Positions 31,829 to 41,836 are shown, numbered from the stretch's first letter. The stretch is 64,000 bases of DNA from Sphingomonas sp. UV9 (GCF_004101245.1 NZ_SCIN01000002.1:806001-870000); one strand, 5' to 3'. The notes: generated by a model from the letters alone, not told the origin. Numbers and translations: made by a program.

Positions 31829-32850
31829 GGCAGCAGAAGCGAGGCGTCGCCATAGCTGTAGAAGCGATACTTTTCAGCGATCGCATGGGCGTACGCCGCC
31901 TGCATCCGCTCGCGCCCCATCAGCGCCGACACCAGCATGAACAGCGTCGAGCGCGGCAGATGGAAATTGGTCATCAGCCCGTCGATCCCCCGAAACCGGT
32001 ATCCCGGCGTGATGAAGATCGCGGTGTCGCCGTCGAACGGTCGGATCACGTCGTCCTCGCCGGTCGCGCTCTCGATCAGCCGCAGCGACGTCGTGCCCAC
32101 CGCGATCACCCGGCCACCGGCGGCGCGCACCGCGTTCAGCCGGTCGGCGGTCGCGGCATCGATCCGGCCCCATTCGGCGTGCATCTTGTGCTCGGTCGTA
32201 TCGGTCGCCTTGACCGGCAGGAACGTCCCCGCGCCGACATGCAGCGTCAGCGTCGCATGGCCGATCCCCGCCGCCTCGAGCGCCGCCATCAACCCCGGCG
32301 TGAAATGCAGCGCCGCCGTGGGTGCCGCGACCGCACCCGGCTCGGACGCGAACATCGTCTGGTAATCGTCCGCATCGCGCTCGTCGGTCGGGCGCTTGCC
32401 GGCGATATACGGGGGCAGGGGCATGTGGCCCGCGCGTTCGAGCAACAGTTCGACAGGCTCCTCGCCCGCGAAGACCAGCGCGTAACTGCCGTCATCCTCG
32501 CGGTCGACCGCCGCCGCGCTGACGCCATTACCGAACTCGATCACGTCGCCGTCGCGCAGCCGCCGCGCGTTGCGGATGAACGCACGCCACCGCCGTGGTC
32601 CCTCGCGCTTGTGCAGCGTCGCGCCGATCTTCGCATCCCCGCGTCGGCCATCAAGCTGCGCCGGAATCACCCGCGTATCGTTGAAGACAAGCATGTCGCC
32701 GCGCCGCAGCAGTGACGGCAGGTCCGACACGCCCGCATCCACGGTGCGATCGCCTTCGAGCACCAGCATACGCGCAGCATCGCGCGGCGCCGCAGGGCGG
32801 AGCGCGATGTTGTCGGTCGGCAGGTCGAAGTCGAAAAGGTCGACGTTCAA
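31825..32850 (-). CDS. queA: S-adenosylmethionine:tRNA ribosyltransferase-isomerase
   Basis: 341 residues, complete. Starts [19 protein letters not shown]; contains [26 protein letters not shown] and the C-terminal [14 protein letters not shown] signature. Converts preQ1-tRNA to epoxyqueuosine-tRNA. It lies 7 bases after the peptidyl-prolyl isomerase gene. Confidence 0.97.
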
Positions 32851-32857
32851 CGCGCGA

Positions 32858-33580
32858 TCACTTCTTTACAGGAGCCTTCTTGACCGGCGCCTTGCGGGCC
32901 GGCGCGAGCTTGGGCGTGGCCGCGTCCGGACCAGAAGCCGTGCCCGGCAACGTCACCGGCGCACCCAGCGCCGGGGCTGGGGGACCCGCGACATAGGCCG
33001 GAGGATTGTCGGCGGCGATATAGGCATGGACGATCCGCGACGGGTTCGCCGGCGGCTCGCCGCGCTCGATCGCGTCGACATACTGCATCCCGTCGATCAC
33101 GCGCCCGAACACGGTGTATTTCTTGTCGAGGCTCAGGCGCGGCTGGAAGACGATGAAGAACTGGCTGTTGGCGCTGTCCTCCTTGTCCGAGCGTGCCGCC
33201 GATACCGCGCCGCGGACGTGCGGCAGATAATTGAACTCGGCCTTCAGGTCGGGGAGCGTCGAGCCGCCGGTGCCGTCGCCCTTGGGATCGCCGCCCTGCG
33301 CCATGAAGCCGTCGATCACGCGGTGGAACGCGAGGCCGTCATAGAAATGCTGGCGGGTGAGCGTCTTGATCCGCTCGACCATCAGCGGCGCGACGTCGGG
33401 CCGCAGCCAGATCGTCACGCGCCCACCGGTCGACAGGTCGAGCAACAGCAGATTCTGCGTATCGGTCGTGAGCGGCGGCGTGAGGCGCGCGGGCGCTGCC
33501 ACGACATCCTTCTTCTGCGCCGCGGCCGGCACCGTGACCAGGCACCCGAGCAACGCGAACATTCCGACGAAAAAGCGCAT
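32858..33580 (-). CDS. Periplasmic cyclophilin-type peptidyl-prolyl isomerase
   Basis: 240 residues from [20 protein letters not shown], a signal peptide; AGGAA precedes this ATG. The cyclophilin domain (about 45-190) has [30 protein letters not shown] and [17 protein letters not shown]. The C-terminus is Ala/Pro/Lys-rich ([12 protein letters not shown]). Assists folding of exported proteins. Confidence 0.93.
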   Translation of the reverse strand: MRFFVGMFALLGCLVTVPAAAQKKDVVAAPARLTPPLTTDTQNLLLLDLSTGGRVTIWLRPDVAPLMVERIKTLTRQHFYDGLAFHRVIDGFMAQGGDPKGDGTGGSTLPDLKAEFNYLPHVRGAVSAARSDKEDSANSQFFIVFQPRLSLDKKYTVFGRVIDGMQYVDAIERGEPPANPSRIVHAYIAADNPPAYVAGPPAPALGAPVTLPGTASGPDAATPKLAPARKAPVKKAPVKK

Positions 33581-33704
33581 CAAATTCCTACTCGCAAGAC
33601 GCCCGGCGCAACCAGGCTGCCGCCACTTAGAGCAAATCCCTGCTTGCGCCAATCTGAACGTGATGCGCGGCGTTGAAGCGAACGGGGGCGATCTCCAGCT
33701 TAGT

Positions 33705-33800
33705 CCGTCACCCCGGACTTGTTCCGGGGGCCACCGTTCCGCGTGCTCAATTCTCGATCCTGCGGAGCCGTGGATGCCGGACCACGCCCGGCATGACGGG
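33705..33800. repeat. Class 4 inverted repeat (CCGTCACCCCGGACTTGTTC type)
   Basis: CCGTCACCCCGGACTTGTTC at the left and GGACCACGCCCGGCATGACGG at the right form imperfect arms around about 55 bases. Lies between ppi and coaD. Confidence 0.7.
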
Positions 33801-33818
33801 AGCCGCTGGAGTCAGCCC

Positions 33819-34325
33819 TCAGCTCCCCTTGCGGCCGATCTTCTCGACCCGCGCAACCACCTCGTCACGCACCGATTCCGGCACGAACTTGGCGATGTTC
33901 CCGCCGTACAGCGCGATCTCCTTCACCAGCCGGCTCGCGATCGGCTGCAACGCGACGTCGGCCATCAGGAACACCGTTTCGACGCGCGGATTGATCTGCT
34001 GGTTCATCCCCGCCATCTGATATTCATACTCGAAATCGGCGACGGCGCGCAGACCGCGGACGATCACCTTCGCGCCCTGCCGCTCGGCAAAGTCCATCAG
34101 CAGCGAATCGAACTCGACGACCTCGATGTCGCCGCCGATCCCGGCGACCTCGCGGCGGACCGTCGCCATCCGCTCCTCGATCGTGAACATCGGCGACTTC
34201 GACGGGTTGGTCGTCACCCCGATCACCAGCCGGTCGACCAGCTTCGCGCCGCGCCGGATGATGTCCATATGGCCCAACGTGACCGGATCGAACGTGCCAG
34301 GATAGACGCCTATGCGTGGGGTCAT
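33819..34325 (-). CDS. coaD: Phosphopantetheine adenylyltransferase
   Basis: 168 residues from MTPRIGVYPGTFDPVTLGHM, which contains the nucleotidyltransferase T/HxGH motif (TLGH); the second motif is KSPMFTIEERM. Catalyses the penultimate step of CoA synthesis. It lies 22 bases downstream of ispA. Confidence 0.96.
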   Translation of the reverse strand: MTPRIGVYPGTFDPVTLGHMDIIRRGAKLVDRLVIGVTTNPSKSPMFTIEERMATVRREVAGIGGDIEVVEFDSLLMDFAERQGAKVIVRGLRAVADFEYEYQMAGMNQQINPRVETVFLMADVALQPIASRLVKEIALYGGNIAKFVPESVRDEVVARVEKIGRKGS

Positions 34326-34347
34326 GTCGATCTCTCCGGTTGTCGGT

Positions 34348-35253
34348 TCAGCGGTCGCGTTCGAGCACGTAGCGCGCGATATCCCGCAGCAGGTCGGCTT
34401 CCTTGCCATAGCTGTGGAGATGCGCGACCGCCTGGTCGACCAGCATCCGTGCCTGTTCGCGCGCGCGCTCGGGGCCCAGCAGCGACAGGAACGTCTCCTT
34501 GCCCGCGCCTTCGTCCTTGCGCAGTTTCTTGCCCGCGACCGCCTCGTCGCCCTCGGCGTCGAGCAGGTCGTCGGCGATCTGGAACGCGAGCCCCAGGTCA
34601 TGCGCATAGCCGCGCAGCCCGACGCGGCCCTCCGGCGGCAACCGCCCGAGGATCGCACCAGCCTCGACCGAGGCCGAGATCAGCGCGCCGGTCTTCATCT
34701 GCTGGAGCCGGGTGACGGTGTTGAGGTCGAAGCGCGTGCTTTCGGCCTCGATATCCATCTTCTGGCCACCCGCCATGCCGTTCGGTCCGGCGGCGCGCGC
34801 GAGATCGAGCACGAGTTCGATGCGCACGAACGGATCGGGATGCGTCGCCGGATCGGCCAGGATCTCGAACGCCATGGCGTGCAGGCAATCGCCCGCAAGG
34901 ATGGCCGTCGCCTCGTCGAACACCTTGTGCACGGTCGGCTTGCCGCGCCGCATGTCGTCATTGTCCATCGACGGCAGGTCGTCATGGATCAGCGAATAGA
35001 CGTGGATCGCCTCCAGCGCGGTCGCCGCTCGCGCGGAGCATTCGCGCGCGACGTCGAACAGGTTGGCGGTCGCGAACACCAGCAACGGGCGCAGCCGCTT
35101 GCCGCCGCCGATCGCCGCATGCCGCATCGCGCGGTACAGGTCGCCGCGCGGATCGTCGGGGATCGTCAGCAACTGGTCGAACTGGCGGTCGATCTCGGCC
35201 GAGACCTCGGCGAGCGCATCGGCCAGCGCGGTGGAGGGCGGCGTGGCGGACAT
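34348..35253 (-). CDS. ispA: Farnesyl diphosphate synthase
   Basis: 301 residues from MSATPPSTALADALAE; an in-frame GTG 9 bases upstream is possible. Trans-prenyltransferase motifs: GGGKRLRP, first Asp-rich DDLPSMDNDD, KTGALI, and second Asp-rich DDLLDAEGD. Makes C15 diphosphate for quinones, undecaprenol and, in sphingomonads, carotenoids. It starts 13 bases after xseB. Confidence 0.95.
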   Translation of the reverse strand: MSATPPSTALADALAEVSAEIDRQFDQLLTIPDDPRGDLYRAMRHAAIGGGKRLRPLLVFATANLFDVARECSARAATALEAIHVYSLIHDDLPSMDNDDMRRGKPTVHKVFDEATAILAGDCLHAMAFEILADPATHPDPFVRIELVLDLARAAGPNGMAGGQKMDIEAESTRFDLNTVTRLQQMKTGALISASVEAGAILGRLPPEGRVGLRGYAHDLGLAFQIADDLLDAEGDEAVAGKKLRKDEGAGKETFLSLLGPERAREQARMLVDQAVAHLHSYGKEADLLRDIARYVLERDR

Positions 35254-35266
35254 CCCGGTCACCGCG

Positions 35267-35506
35267 TCAGCCTGCCGCGAACGGGCGGACGCCCGCGGGT
35301 TTGCCCTCGCCGTCGAGCCGGATCGCCTCGATCCGCGCCTGCGCCGCATCGAGCCGGTCGGCGCAACGCTGGCGCAGCTTGTTGCCGCGCTCGTACAGCT
35401 CGATCGCCTGCTGGAGCGGCGTGTCGCCACTTTCCAGCTTCCCGACGATGAGCTCGAGTTCCTTCAGTGCATCCTCGAACGCGAGGTCTTCGATCGGCGT
35501 GTCCAT
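35267..35506 (-). CDS. xseB: Exodeoxyribonuclease VII small subunit
   Basis: 79 residues, normal length. Starts MDTPIEDLAFEDALKELELI and contains KLESGDTPLQQAIELYERG, the family signature. First gene of the xseB-ispA-coaD run; the common xseB-ispA order supports the call. Confidence 0.95.
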   Translation of the reverse strand: MDTPIEDLAFEDALKELELIVGKLESGDTPLQQAIELYERGNKLRQRCADRLDAAQARIEAIRLDGEGKPAGVRPFAAG

Positions 35507-35570
35507 GCCCGTCGCTATGGCGCAGGCACGCGACGGGGGTCAAGGACGGGGATCAGGGACGGGTGCCAGT

Positions 35571-35655
35571 GTTCAGCGCAACCGGGTGTTCAGCGCAACC
35601 GGGTGTTCAGCGCAACCGGGTGGTCAGCGCTACCGGGTGTTCAGCGCAGCCGGTT
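35571..35655. repeat. 17-bp tandem repeat derived from a gene 3' end
   Basis: Five 17-bp units of GTTCAGCGCAACCGGGT; the first three are identical, the fourth has two changes and the fifth contains the stop codon (TCA on plus) and last codons of the minus-strand gene 35641-35841. The array therefore lies just past that gene's stop. Confidence 0.92.
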
Positions 35656-35841
35656 CACGGTCCAGGTGTAGAGCACTGAAACGCCGACCAGGCCGAAGTC
35701 GACCGCAGCCTGCATCCGGTGCGGCGACGGATCGCGCGAATCATGCGTGACCAGTTGCAAATCGACGGTCGGATGCCGCACGGCCACGACCGCCAGCGCA
35801 ATCAACCCCGCGACCACCAGCGTTCCCTTACGATTCCGCAT
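35641..35841 (-). CDS. Small membrane protein
   Basis: 66 residues with GGAGG 8 bases upstream. It has an N-terminal helix (GTLVVAGLIALAVVAVRHP), a polar middle, and a second hydrophobic helix (AAVDFGLVGVSVLYTWTV). No family recognised. Its last codons and stop are the seed of the 17-bp tandem repeat. Confidence 0.65.
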   Translation of the reverse strand: MRNRKGTLVVAGLIALAVVAVRHPTVDLQLVTHDSRDPSPHRMQAAVDFGLVGVSVLYTWTVNRLR

Positions 35842-35925
35842 CCTGAGTCCTCCGGCCGTGCGCTATCTTCCGGCCAAGCGCGCGATCATGTCGCAAATCG
35901 CCGGCGCCGACAAGTCGAGCAGCGG

Positions 35926-37605
35926 TCAGGCGGCGATGCACAGCGGCGGCGCCGCGCGCGCGCGGTCGCGCCCCGCCGCCTTCGCCGCGAACAACGCGCG
36001 GTCGGCGCAATTGTAGAGGAGCTTCCAGTCCTTCTCGTACAGCATCGGCCCGGTGCATGCGCCGATGCTCGCGGTCACCACGATGTCGAACGGCATCCGC
36101 TGGCTGCGCAGGCGATCGAGCACCGCGTCCGGCGCGACCGCCCTCGTCGCATCGAGCAGGATCGCGAATTCCTCGCCGCCGATTCGGGCCACCAGCGCAT
36201 CGGGCGGCACTGCGTTGCGCAGCGCCCGGGCGATCACGCGCAGCACCTCGTCGCCGCCGTCGTGGCCGATCGTCTCGTTGACCCGCTTGAAATGATCGAC
36301 GTCCACGATCAGCAGCATCTGGTCGCCCGGACGGCCGATCGCGCGCGTCAGGAACGCACGACGGTTGAGCAGCCCGGTCAGCGGCTCGGTATCCGCCAGC
36401 AACCGCGCGGCGATCTCCTGTTCGCGGGCGGTATCGCGCTCGACGCTGAGCAGCCGGATCCGGTACGCGATCGCAAGGCTCGACAGCATCGATTCGAGCG
36501 CCATCGACAGGATCGTCGAATTGTCGAGCCAGAGGCTCCATTCGAGCAGCGCGAAGGCATTGGCGACGCGCAGGGCGGCCACCACGATCGGCACGCTCCA
36601 CGCCAGCGCGAACAGCCACAGGAAATTGCTCCGCTCGCGCCATGCCCGGAAGAGGACGACGGGGACCAGCACCAGCAGCGCGAGATACGCGCTCGCCAGC
36701 AGCGTATCGAGCAGCTGGAAATGCCATGGTGCAAGCGCGGCCCAGAGCAGCCCGGTGAACAGCAACGCCGCCATCACGATCGTGCTCGCCGGGCGCAGCC
36801 ACCCGGTGAACACCCCGCGCTCGAAGAACGTGCGCGCGAACAGCAGTGCGGCGGCGGCGGATCCGGCGAGGAACAATGCGTTCAGCCGCTGGCGGTCGTT
36901 GTTGTCCAAGGTCGGAAGCATCTGCCCCAGCGCCCCCGACGAGGTCAGCGCATAGGCGAGCAGGCACAGGACGAGCAGGCAATAGGCGGGCTGGAACGCC
37001 TGGCGCAGCGCCCCCCACAAAGCGAGATTGTAGACGATCAGCGCCACCGCCATCCCCGCGAACCCGCCGTATAGCGCCGCGAGCAATATCTCGTTGGCGT
37101 CGCGCTGGTCGTGACTGGCGATCGTCGGGCCGAGGATCAGCCCGCGCAGGTTCGCCGCACCCTCGACATGCCAGAGCAGCCGGACCGCCGCCGCATCATG
37201 CCGCGGCAGCGGCTGGACGATCACCGCGCCCAGCCCCAGCAACCGCCCCGCGGTGCGCGACGTGTACCCGGTCTGGCGGATCGAACCATCGGCATATTGC
37301 ACGAACAACGTGACCCGGTTCACCCAGGTGCTGCCGATCCTCACGGTATCATCGGCCCCGTCGATCGCCGGCAGGCGCTGCGACAGGATCCAGAAGTCGC
37401 CGCCGCCGAAGCGCGTCTGCGAGGTGGTGCAGTCGAAACCGGTCGGCTCGGCGAACAGCGCGACCGCCGTCTGCCCGGGCAGGGCAGGGCGGACGCAGAC
37501 GGCTAAAGGCGTACCGGTAACCGCGATGGCGGGCGTGGCGAGGGTAAGACCGAGCGCCAGCGCGACCGCACCGATCATCCATCGCAACCATACCAAGCGT
37601 TCCAT
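35926..37605 (-). CDS. 7TMR-DISM sensor diguanylate cyclase
   Basis: 559 residues: signal peptide (about 1-28), periplasmic 7TMR-DISM extracellular-type domain, a seven-helix membrane block (about 170-385), short coiled coil, and a C-terminal GGDEF domain with EPLTGLLNRRAF, VDVDHFKRVNE and GGEEF near residue 472, an active variant. Makes cyclic di-GMP in response to an unknown periplasmic ligand. A TATAAT-like -10 box lies about 30 bases upstream of the start on its strand. Confidence 0.9.
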   Translation of the reverse strand: MERLVWLRWMIGAVALALGLTLATPAIAVTGTPLAVCVRPALPGQTAVALFAEPTGFDCTTSQTRFGGGDFWILSQRLPAIDGADDTVRIGSTWVNRVTLFVQYADGSIRQTGYTSRTAGRLLGLGAVIVQPLPRHDAAAVRLLWHVEGAANLRGLILGPTIASHDQRDANEILLAALYGGFAGMAVALIVYNLALWGALRQAFQPAYCLLVLCLLAYALTSSGALGQMLPTLDNNDRQRLNALFLAGSAAAALLFARTFFERGVFTGWLRPASTIVMAALLFTGLLWAALAPWHFQLLDTLLASAYLALLVLVPVVLFRAWRERSNFLWLFALAWSVPIVVAALRVANAFALLEWSLWLDNSTILSMALESMLSSLAIAYRIRLLSVERDTAREQEIAARLLADTEPLTGLLNRRAFLTRAIGRPGDQMLLIVDVDHFKRVNETIGHDGGDEVLRVIARALRNAVPPDALVARIGGEEFAILLDATRAVAPDAVLDRLRSQRMPFDIVVTASIGACTGPMLYEKDWKLLYNCADRALFAAKAAGRDRARAAPPLCIAA

Positions 37606-37692
37606 GCCCCGATGCTAGCAACGCTTCCACAATTATAGGTAAACGCAACCACATTCAGCCGCCCCACTGATCCTCCCCCAAACCAATCGCCC

Positions 37693-37730
37693 AAAAAAAA
37701 GCCCGCCGCCGGATCGCTCCGACAGCAGGC
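37693..37730 (-). terminator. Strong Rho-independent terminator of clpA
   Basis: On the minus strand, a 13-bp stem GCCTGCTGTCGGA / TCCGGCGGCGGGC (four G-T wobbles) with a GCGA loop, followed by eight T. It lies 27 bases past the clpA stop. Confidence 0.92.
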
Positions 37731-37756
37731 CCTTCACGATACACCGTACCCCGAAA

Positions 37757-40072
37757 TTACTTCGCGTCGACGGTCTCCACCTTACCCTTCTTCTTCGGCT
37801 TCTTCGGCGCGGCGGCTTCTATCGCGAACGACAGCGCGCCGTCCTTCATCTTCACCGTCACCTCGCCGCCGTGCACCAGCTTGCCGAACAGCAGTTCCTC
37901 GGCGAGCGGCTGCTTGATCTTCTCCTGGATCAGGCGACCCATCGGCCGCGCACCGTACAGCTTGTCGTAGCCCTTGGTGGTGAGCCACGCCTTCGACTCC
38001 TCGTCGAGCATGATGTGCACGCCGCGGTCCGCCAGCTGGAGCTCGAGCTGGAGGATGAACTTGTCCACCACCCGCGCCACGACCTCGGTCGGCAGATAGC
38101 CGAACGGCACCACCGCATCGAGACGGTTGCGGAATTCCGGCGTGAACATCTTCGTCACGGCCACCTCATCCTCGCCCTCACGCGTCAGGTTGCCGAAGCC
38201 AACCGTCTCGCGCGCCATGTCTCTGGCGCCCGCATTGGTCGTCATGATCAGGATGACGTTGCGGAAATCGACCGACTTGCCGTGCTGGTCGGTCAGCCGC
38301 CCGTTATCCATCACCTGCAACAGGATGTTGAACAGGTCCGGATGCGCCTTCTCGATCTCGTCGAGCAGAAGCACGCAGTGCGGGTTCTGGTCGATCGCGT
38401 CGGTCAGCAGACCGCCCTGGTCGAACCCGACATAGCCCGGCGGCGCACCGATCAGCCGGCTGACCGAATGCCGCTCCATATATTCGGACATGTCGAACCG
38501 CTGGAGCGGAATCCCGAGAATCGTCGACAGCTGCTTGGCGACTTCGGTCTTGCCGACACCCGTAGGCCCGGTGAACAGATAGTTGCCGATCGGCTTCTCC
38601 GGCTCGCGCAGGCCGGCGCGGGCGAGCTTGATCGCCGACGCCAGCTTCTCGATCGCCGCATTCTGGCCGAACACCACGCGCTTGAGATCGGTCTCGAGCG
38701 TGGCGAGCGCCAGCTTGTCGTCGGTCGACACCGACTTTGGCGGGATCCGCGCCATCGTCGCGATGACCATCTCGATCTCCTTGGGGGTGATCGTCTTCTT
38801 GCGCTTGTTCGGCGCCACCAGCATCTGCATCGCGCCGACCTCGTCGATCACGTCGATCGCCTTGTCGGGCAGCTTGCGGTCGTTGATGTACCGCGCCGAC
38901 AGCTCGACCGCCGATTTGATCGCATCGGGCGTGTACTTGACGTTGTGATGCTCTTCGAACGCCGAGCGGAGGCCGGCGAGGATCTTGATCGTATCCTCGA
39001 TCGTCGGCTCGTTGACGTCGATCTTCTGGAAGCGCCGCAGCAACGCGCGGTCCTTCTCGAAGTGGTTGCGGAACTCCTTGTAGGTCGTCGAGCCGATGCA
39101 GCGGATCGATCCCCCGCTCAGCGCCGGCTTGAGCAGGTTCGACGCGTCCATTGCCCCGCCGCTGGTCGCGCCCGCGCCGATCACCGTGTGGATCTCGTCG
39201 ATGAACAGCACCGCGTCGGGCAGCTTCTCGAGTTCGTTGACGACCGCCTTCAAGCGCTCTTCGAAGTCGCCGCGATACCGCGTACCCGCCAGCAACGCGC
39301 CCATGTCGAGCGAGTAGATGATCGCCGGCAACAGCACGTCGGGCACGTCGCCCTCGACGATCTTGCGCGCCAGGCCTTCCGCGATCGCGGTCTTGCCGAC
39401 GCCGGGATCACCGACATAGAGCGGGTTGTTCTTCGACCGGCGGCACAGGATCTGGATCGTGCGATCCACCTCCGGGCCGCGTCCGATCAGCGGATCGACC
39501 TTGCCGGCCTTCGCCTTCTCGTTGAGGTCGACGGTGAATTGCTTGAGTGCGCTTTCCGTCTTCTTCTCCTGTCCCTTGGTCGGCTTCTCGTCGTCGGCAC
39601 CCTTGGGAGTCGAGGCTTCGGTCGCCTGCTGGCCACCCTTGCCGACGCCGTGGCTGATGAAGCTGACCGCATCGAGGCGGCTCATGTCCTGCTGCTGCAG
39701 GAAATAGACGGCATAGCTCTCGCGCTCGCTGAACAAGGCGACGAGCACGTTGGCGCCCGTCACTTCGTCACGGCCCGAGGACTGGACGTGGAGGATCGCG
39801 CGCTGGACGACGCGCTGGAACCCGCTGGTGGGGGAGGGGTCGGTCGCCGCATCGACCTTCAGCGCATCGAGTTCGCTGTCGAGGTAATGCGAGACGGTGT
39901 TCTTCAGTTCGCCGATATCGACGTTGCACGCGGTCATGACCTTCGACGCATGTTCGTCGTCGATCAGCGCGAGCAGCAGATGCTCCAGCGTCGCATATTC
40001 GTGGCGCCGGGACGACGCCGCCTCGAGCGCCTTGTGCAGCGTGGTCTCGAGGGCGGGTGCAAATGATGGCAT
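37757..40072 (-). CDS. clpA: ATP-dependent Clp protease ATP-binding subunit ClpA
   Basis: 771 residues, complete: N-domain with two repeats (about 1-150), D1 with GDPGVGKT, D2 with GPTGVGKT, and the C-terminal small domain. The ClpP-docking loop position carries VGFG in place of the usual IGL/IGF. Unfolds substrates for ClpP. No clpS lies next to it, unlike the common clpS-clpA order. The extreme C-terminus is Lys-rich. Confidence 0.96.
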   Translation of the reverse strand: MPSFAPALETTLHKALEAASSRRHEYATLEHLLLALIDDEHASKVMTACNVDIGELKNTVSHYLDSELDALKVDAATDPSPTSGFQRVVQRAILHVQSSGRDEVTGANVLVALFSERESYAVYFLQQQDMSRLDAVSFISHGVGKGGQQATEASTPKGADDEKPTKGQEKKTESALKQFTVDLNEKAKAGKVDPLIGRGPEVDRTIQILCRRSKNNPLYVGDPGVGKTAIAEGLARKIVEGDVPDVLLPAIIYSLDMGALLAGTRYRGDFEERLKAVVNELEKLPDAVLFIDEIHTVIGAGATSGGAMDASNLLKPALSGGSIRCIGSTTYKEFRNHFEKDRALLRRFQKIDVNEPTIEDTIKILAGLRSAFEEHHNVKYTPDAIKSAVELSARYINDRKLPDKAIDVIDEVGAMQMLVAPNKRKKTITPKEIEMVIATMARIPPKSVSTDDKLALATLETDLKRVVFGQNAAIEKLASAIKLARAGLREPEKPIGNYLFTGPTGVGKTEVAKQLSTILGIPLQRFDMSEYMERHSVSRLIGAPPGYVGFDQGGLLTDAIDQNPHCVLLLDEIEKAHPDLFNILLQVMDNGRLTDQHGKSVDFRNVILIMTTNAGARDMARETVGFGNLTREGEDEVAVTKMFTPEFRNRLDAVVPFGYLPTEVVARVVDKFILQLELQLADRGVHIMLDEESKAWLTTKGYDKLYGARPMGRLIQEKIKQPLAEELLFGKLVHGGEVTVKMKDGALSFAIEAAAPKKPKKKGKVETVDAK

Positions 40073-40215
40073 TTACAATACTCCTGTCGGGCCGCGAGAA
40101 CGCAAGCCCTTTGACGCTATGTCGGAACTGATATCGGCCGCATCAAGCACTTGAACCCCGCCCCGTCCGTTCCTGCACCGTCTAAATGCATCACGTGTGG
40201 AAATGGGGAGGGCGT

Positions 40216-40410
40216 TCACCGCCTGAACAGGTCGTCGGCGCTGGCGCGATGACTGACGGCGCGGTCCTTCTTGACCTGGCAGCGCGCGATCTCACCCTGC
40301 AGCACGGTGATGCGTGCATCGAGTTCGCCGACCGACAACGGATCGAGGTCCTGCCGCACCAGTGCGTCAAGCAGATCGTCGGGACGGGAGGGGGCGTCTT
40401 CCAGGTCCAT
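40216..40410 (-). CDS. DUF1192 protein
   Basis: 64 residues from MDLEDAPSRPDDLLDALVRQ, which together with DLDPLSVGELDARITVLQGEIARC defines DUF1192; an earlier ATG would add 8 residues. A short coiled-coil-like helix; function unknown. It is divergent from the quinone oxidoreductase gene, an arrangement common in alphaproteobacteria (from memory). Confidence 0.88.
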   Translation of the reverse strand: MDLEDAPSRPDDLLDALVRQDLDPLSVGELDARITVLQGEIARCQVKKDRAVSHRASADDLFRR

Positions 40411-40483
40411 TGCGGCTCTAACGTTGACCCGCACCCGAGTGATGTCAATAAGGCGCAGAATTCAACAGGGACGTGACGAGCAG

Positions 40484-41515
40484 ATGACCGCGATACCCGA
40501 AAGCCCATCCAGTAACTTAAGTGTACCTGACGTCATGAAGGCGATCGATCCGGAACAGCCCGGCGGTCCCGACGTGCTGGTGCTCGTCGATCGCCCCGTG
40601 CCGCAGCCGGGGCCGGGCGAGGTGCTTGTCAGGGTGGCTGCGGCCGGGGTCAATCGTCCTGAGGTCATGCAGCGCCAGGGCAAGTATCCGCCCCCGCCGG
40701 GTGCACCCTCGATCCTTGGCATGGAGATCTCCGGCACGATCGTCGCGGTCGGAGACGACGTCGGCGACGAACAGATCGGCCAGTCGGTCTGCGCGCTGAT
40801 CTCGGGCGGGGCCTATGCGCAATACGCCGTCGCCCCGTTCGGGCAGTGCCTGCCCGTGCCCGAGGCGCTGACGATGGTCGAGGCCGCGGCGATGCCCGAG
40901 ACGCTCTTCACCGTCTGGACCAACCTGTTCGAGCGCGCCTACGCCACCGAGGGCGACACCGTCCTCGTCCACGGCGGCACCAGCGGCATCGGCACGATGG
41001 CGATCGGGCTTTGCAACCTGTTCGGCATCGACATCATCGTCACCGCCGGCTCCAAGGCCAAGTGCGAAGCCGCGCTCAGCCTCGGCGCGACCCACGCGAT
41101 CGACTACAAGACCGAGGACTTCGTCGAGCGCGTGAAGCAGATCACCGACGGCAAGGGCGTTGCTGCGGTGCTCGACATGGTCGGCGGCGACTATGTGCCC
41201 CGCAACCTGCAATGCCTGGCGGAAGACGGCCGCCACGTGTCGATCGCTGTCCAGGGCGGCATGATGGCGACGGTCCCCCTGTTCGAGATCATGCGCCGCC
41301 GCCTGACGCTGACCGGCTCGACGCTTCGCCCCCGCGACACCGCGTTCAAGTCGCTGGTCGCCGACGAACTCGCCCGCACCGTCTGGCCGCACGTCGAGGC
41401 CGGCAAGCTGAAACCGGTCATCGACCGCGTCTTCGCCTTTGCAGATGCCCCGGCCGCACATACCCGCATGGAAGCCGGCGACCACGTCGGCAAGATCGTC
41501 CTCACGATGGAGTGA
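40484..41515 (+). CDS. NAD(P)H:quinone oxidoreductase (zeta-crystallin type)
   Basis: 343 residues of the medium-chain dehydrogenase superfamily without the zinc ligands. Features: VLVRVAAAGVNRPEVMQRQG, GMEISGTIVAVG, the nucleotide motif VHGGTSGIGTMAIGL, and a QOR-type C-terminus. Reduces quinones or enones with NADPH. The ATG at 40484 is closest to family starts. Confidence 0.92.
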   Translation: MTAIPESPSSNLSVPDVMKAIDPEQPGGPDVLVLVDRPVPQPGPGEVLVRVAAAGVNRPEVMQRQGKYPPPPGAPSILGMEISGTIVAVGDDVGDEQIGQSVCALISGGAYAQYAVAPFGQCLPVPEALTMVEAAAMPETLFTVWTNLFERAYATEGDTVLVHGGTSGIGTMAIGLCNLFGIDIIVTAGSKAKCEAALSLGATHAIDYKTEDFVERVKQITDGKGVAAVLDMVGGDYVPRNLQCLAEDGRHVSIAVQGGMMATVPLFEIMRRRLTLTGSTLRPRDTAFKSLVADELARTVWPHVEAGKLKPVIDRVFAFADAPAAHTRMEAGDHVGKIVLTME

Positions 41516-41588
41516 AGGGGCGCGATGGCGGCGAAATGCCGAAGCTCTATCCTCGTTTTCGCGGCTAACGTTGACCCAAGCGGACTAG

Positions 41589-41690
41589 CACCCCGGCGCA
41601 GGCCGGGGCCCAATTGGGAACGGTGAGTAACGATCCGTCGTCCTCCGTTACTGCAACCTCTCCAATCGGGCCCCGGCCTTCGCCGGGGTG
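41589..41690. repeat. Class 2 palindromic repeat pair
   Basis: CACCCCGGCGCAGGCCGGGG and its inverted partner CCCCGGCCTTCGCCGGGGTG, about 60 bases apart, separated by a CCCAATTGGG-like core. Confidence 0.87.
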
Positions 41691-41728
41691 GGATGGTGGG
41701 AAGGAAAGCTCAAAGCTAACCAAACCCT

Positions 41729-41783
41729 GTTCTCCCGCGAAGGCGGGAGCCCAGGCTGGATCCCCGCCTTCGCGGGGCAACAC
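41729..41783. repeat. Class 1 palindromic repeat
   Basis: TGTTCTCCCGCGAAGGCGGG on the left and CCCCGCCTTCGCGGGGCAACA on the right. It ends 14 bases before the Pho-box-like element. Confidence 0.87.
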
Positions 41784-41796
41784 GCCATACTCGCCC

Positions 41797-41836
41797 CTGA
41801 CTTCGAACAGTCACCGGACTGCGACTACCGTGTCAC
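41797..41836 (+). promoter_or_regulatory. Four-unit Pho-box-like PhoB binding site
   Basis: Four 7-bp direct repeats spaced exactly 11 bp apart: CTGACTT, CAGTCAC, CTGCGAC and GTGTCAC, matching CTGTCA(T/C) at 5, 6, 5 and 6 of 7 positions. A -10-like TAATAC starts at 41847, ten bases after the last unit, the spacing seen in PhoB-activated promoters. Confidence 0.65.

Noticed and set aside
35571..35655. CRISPR array
   Set aside because: The repeats are 17 bp, directly adjacent and without spacers: a plain tandem repeat.
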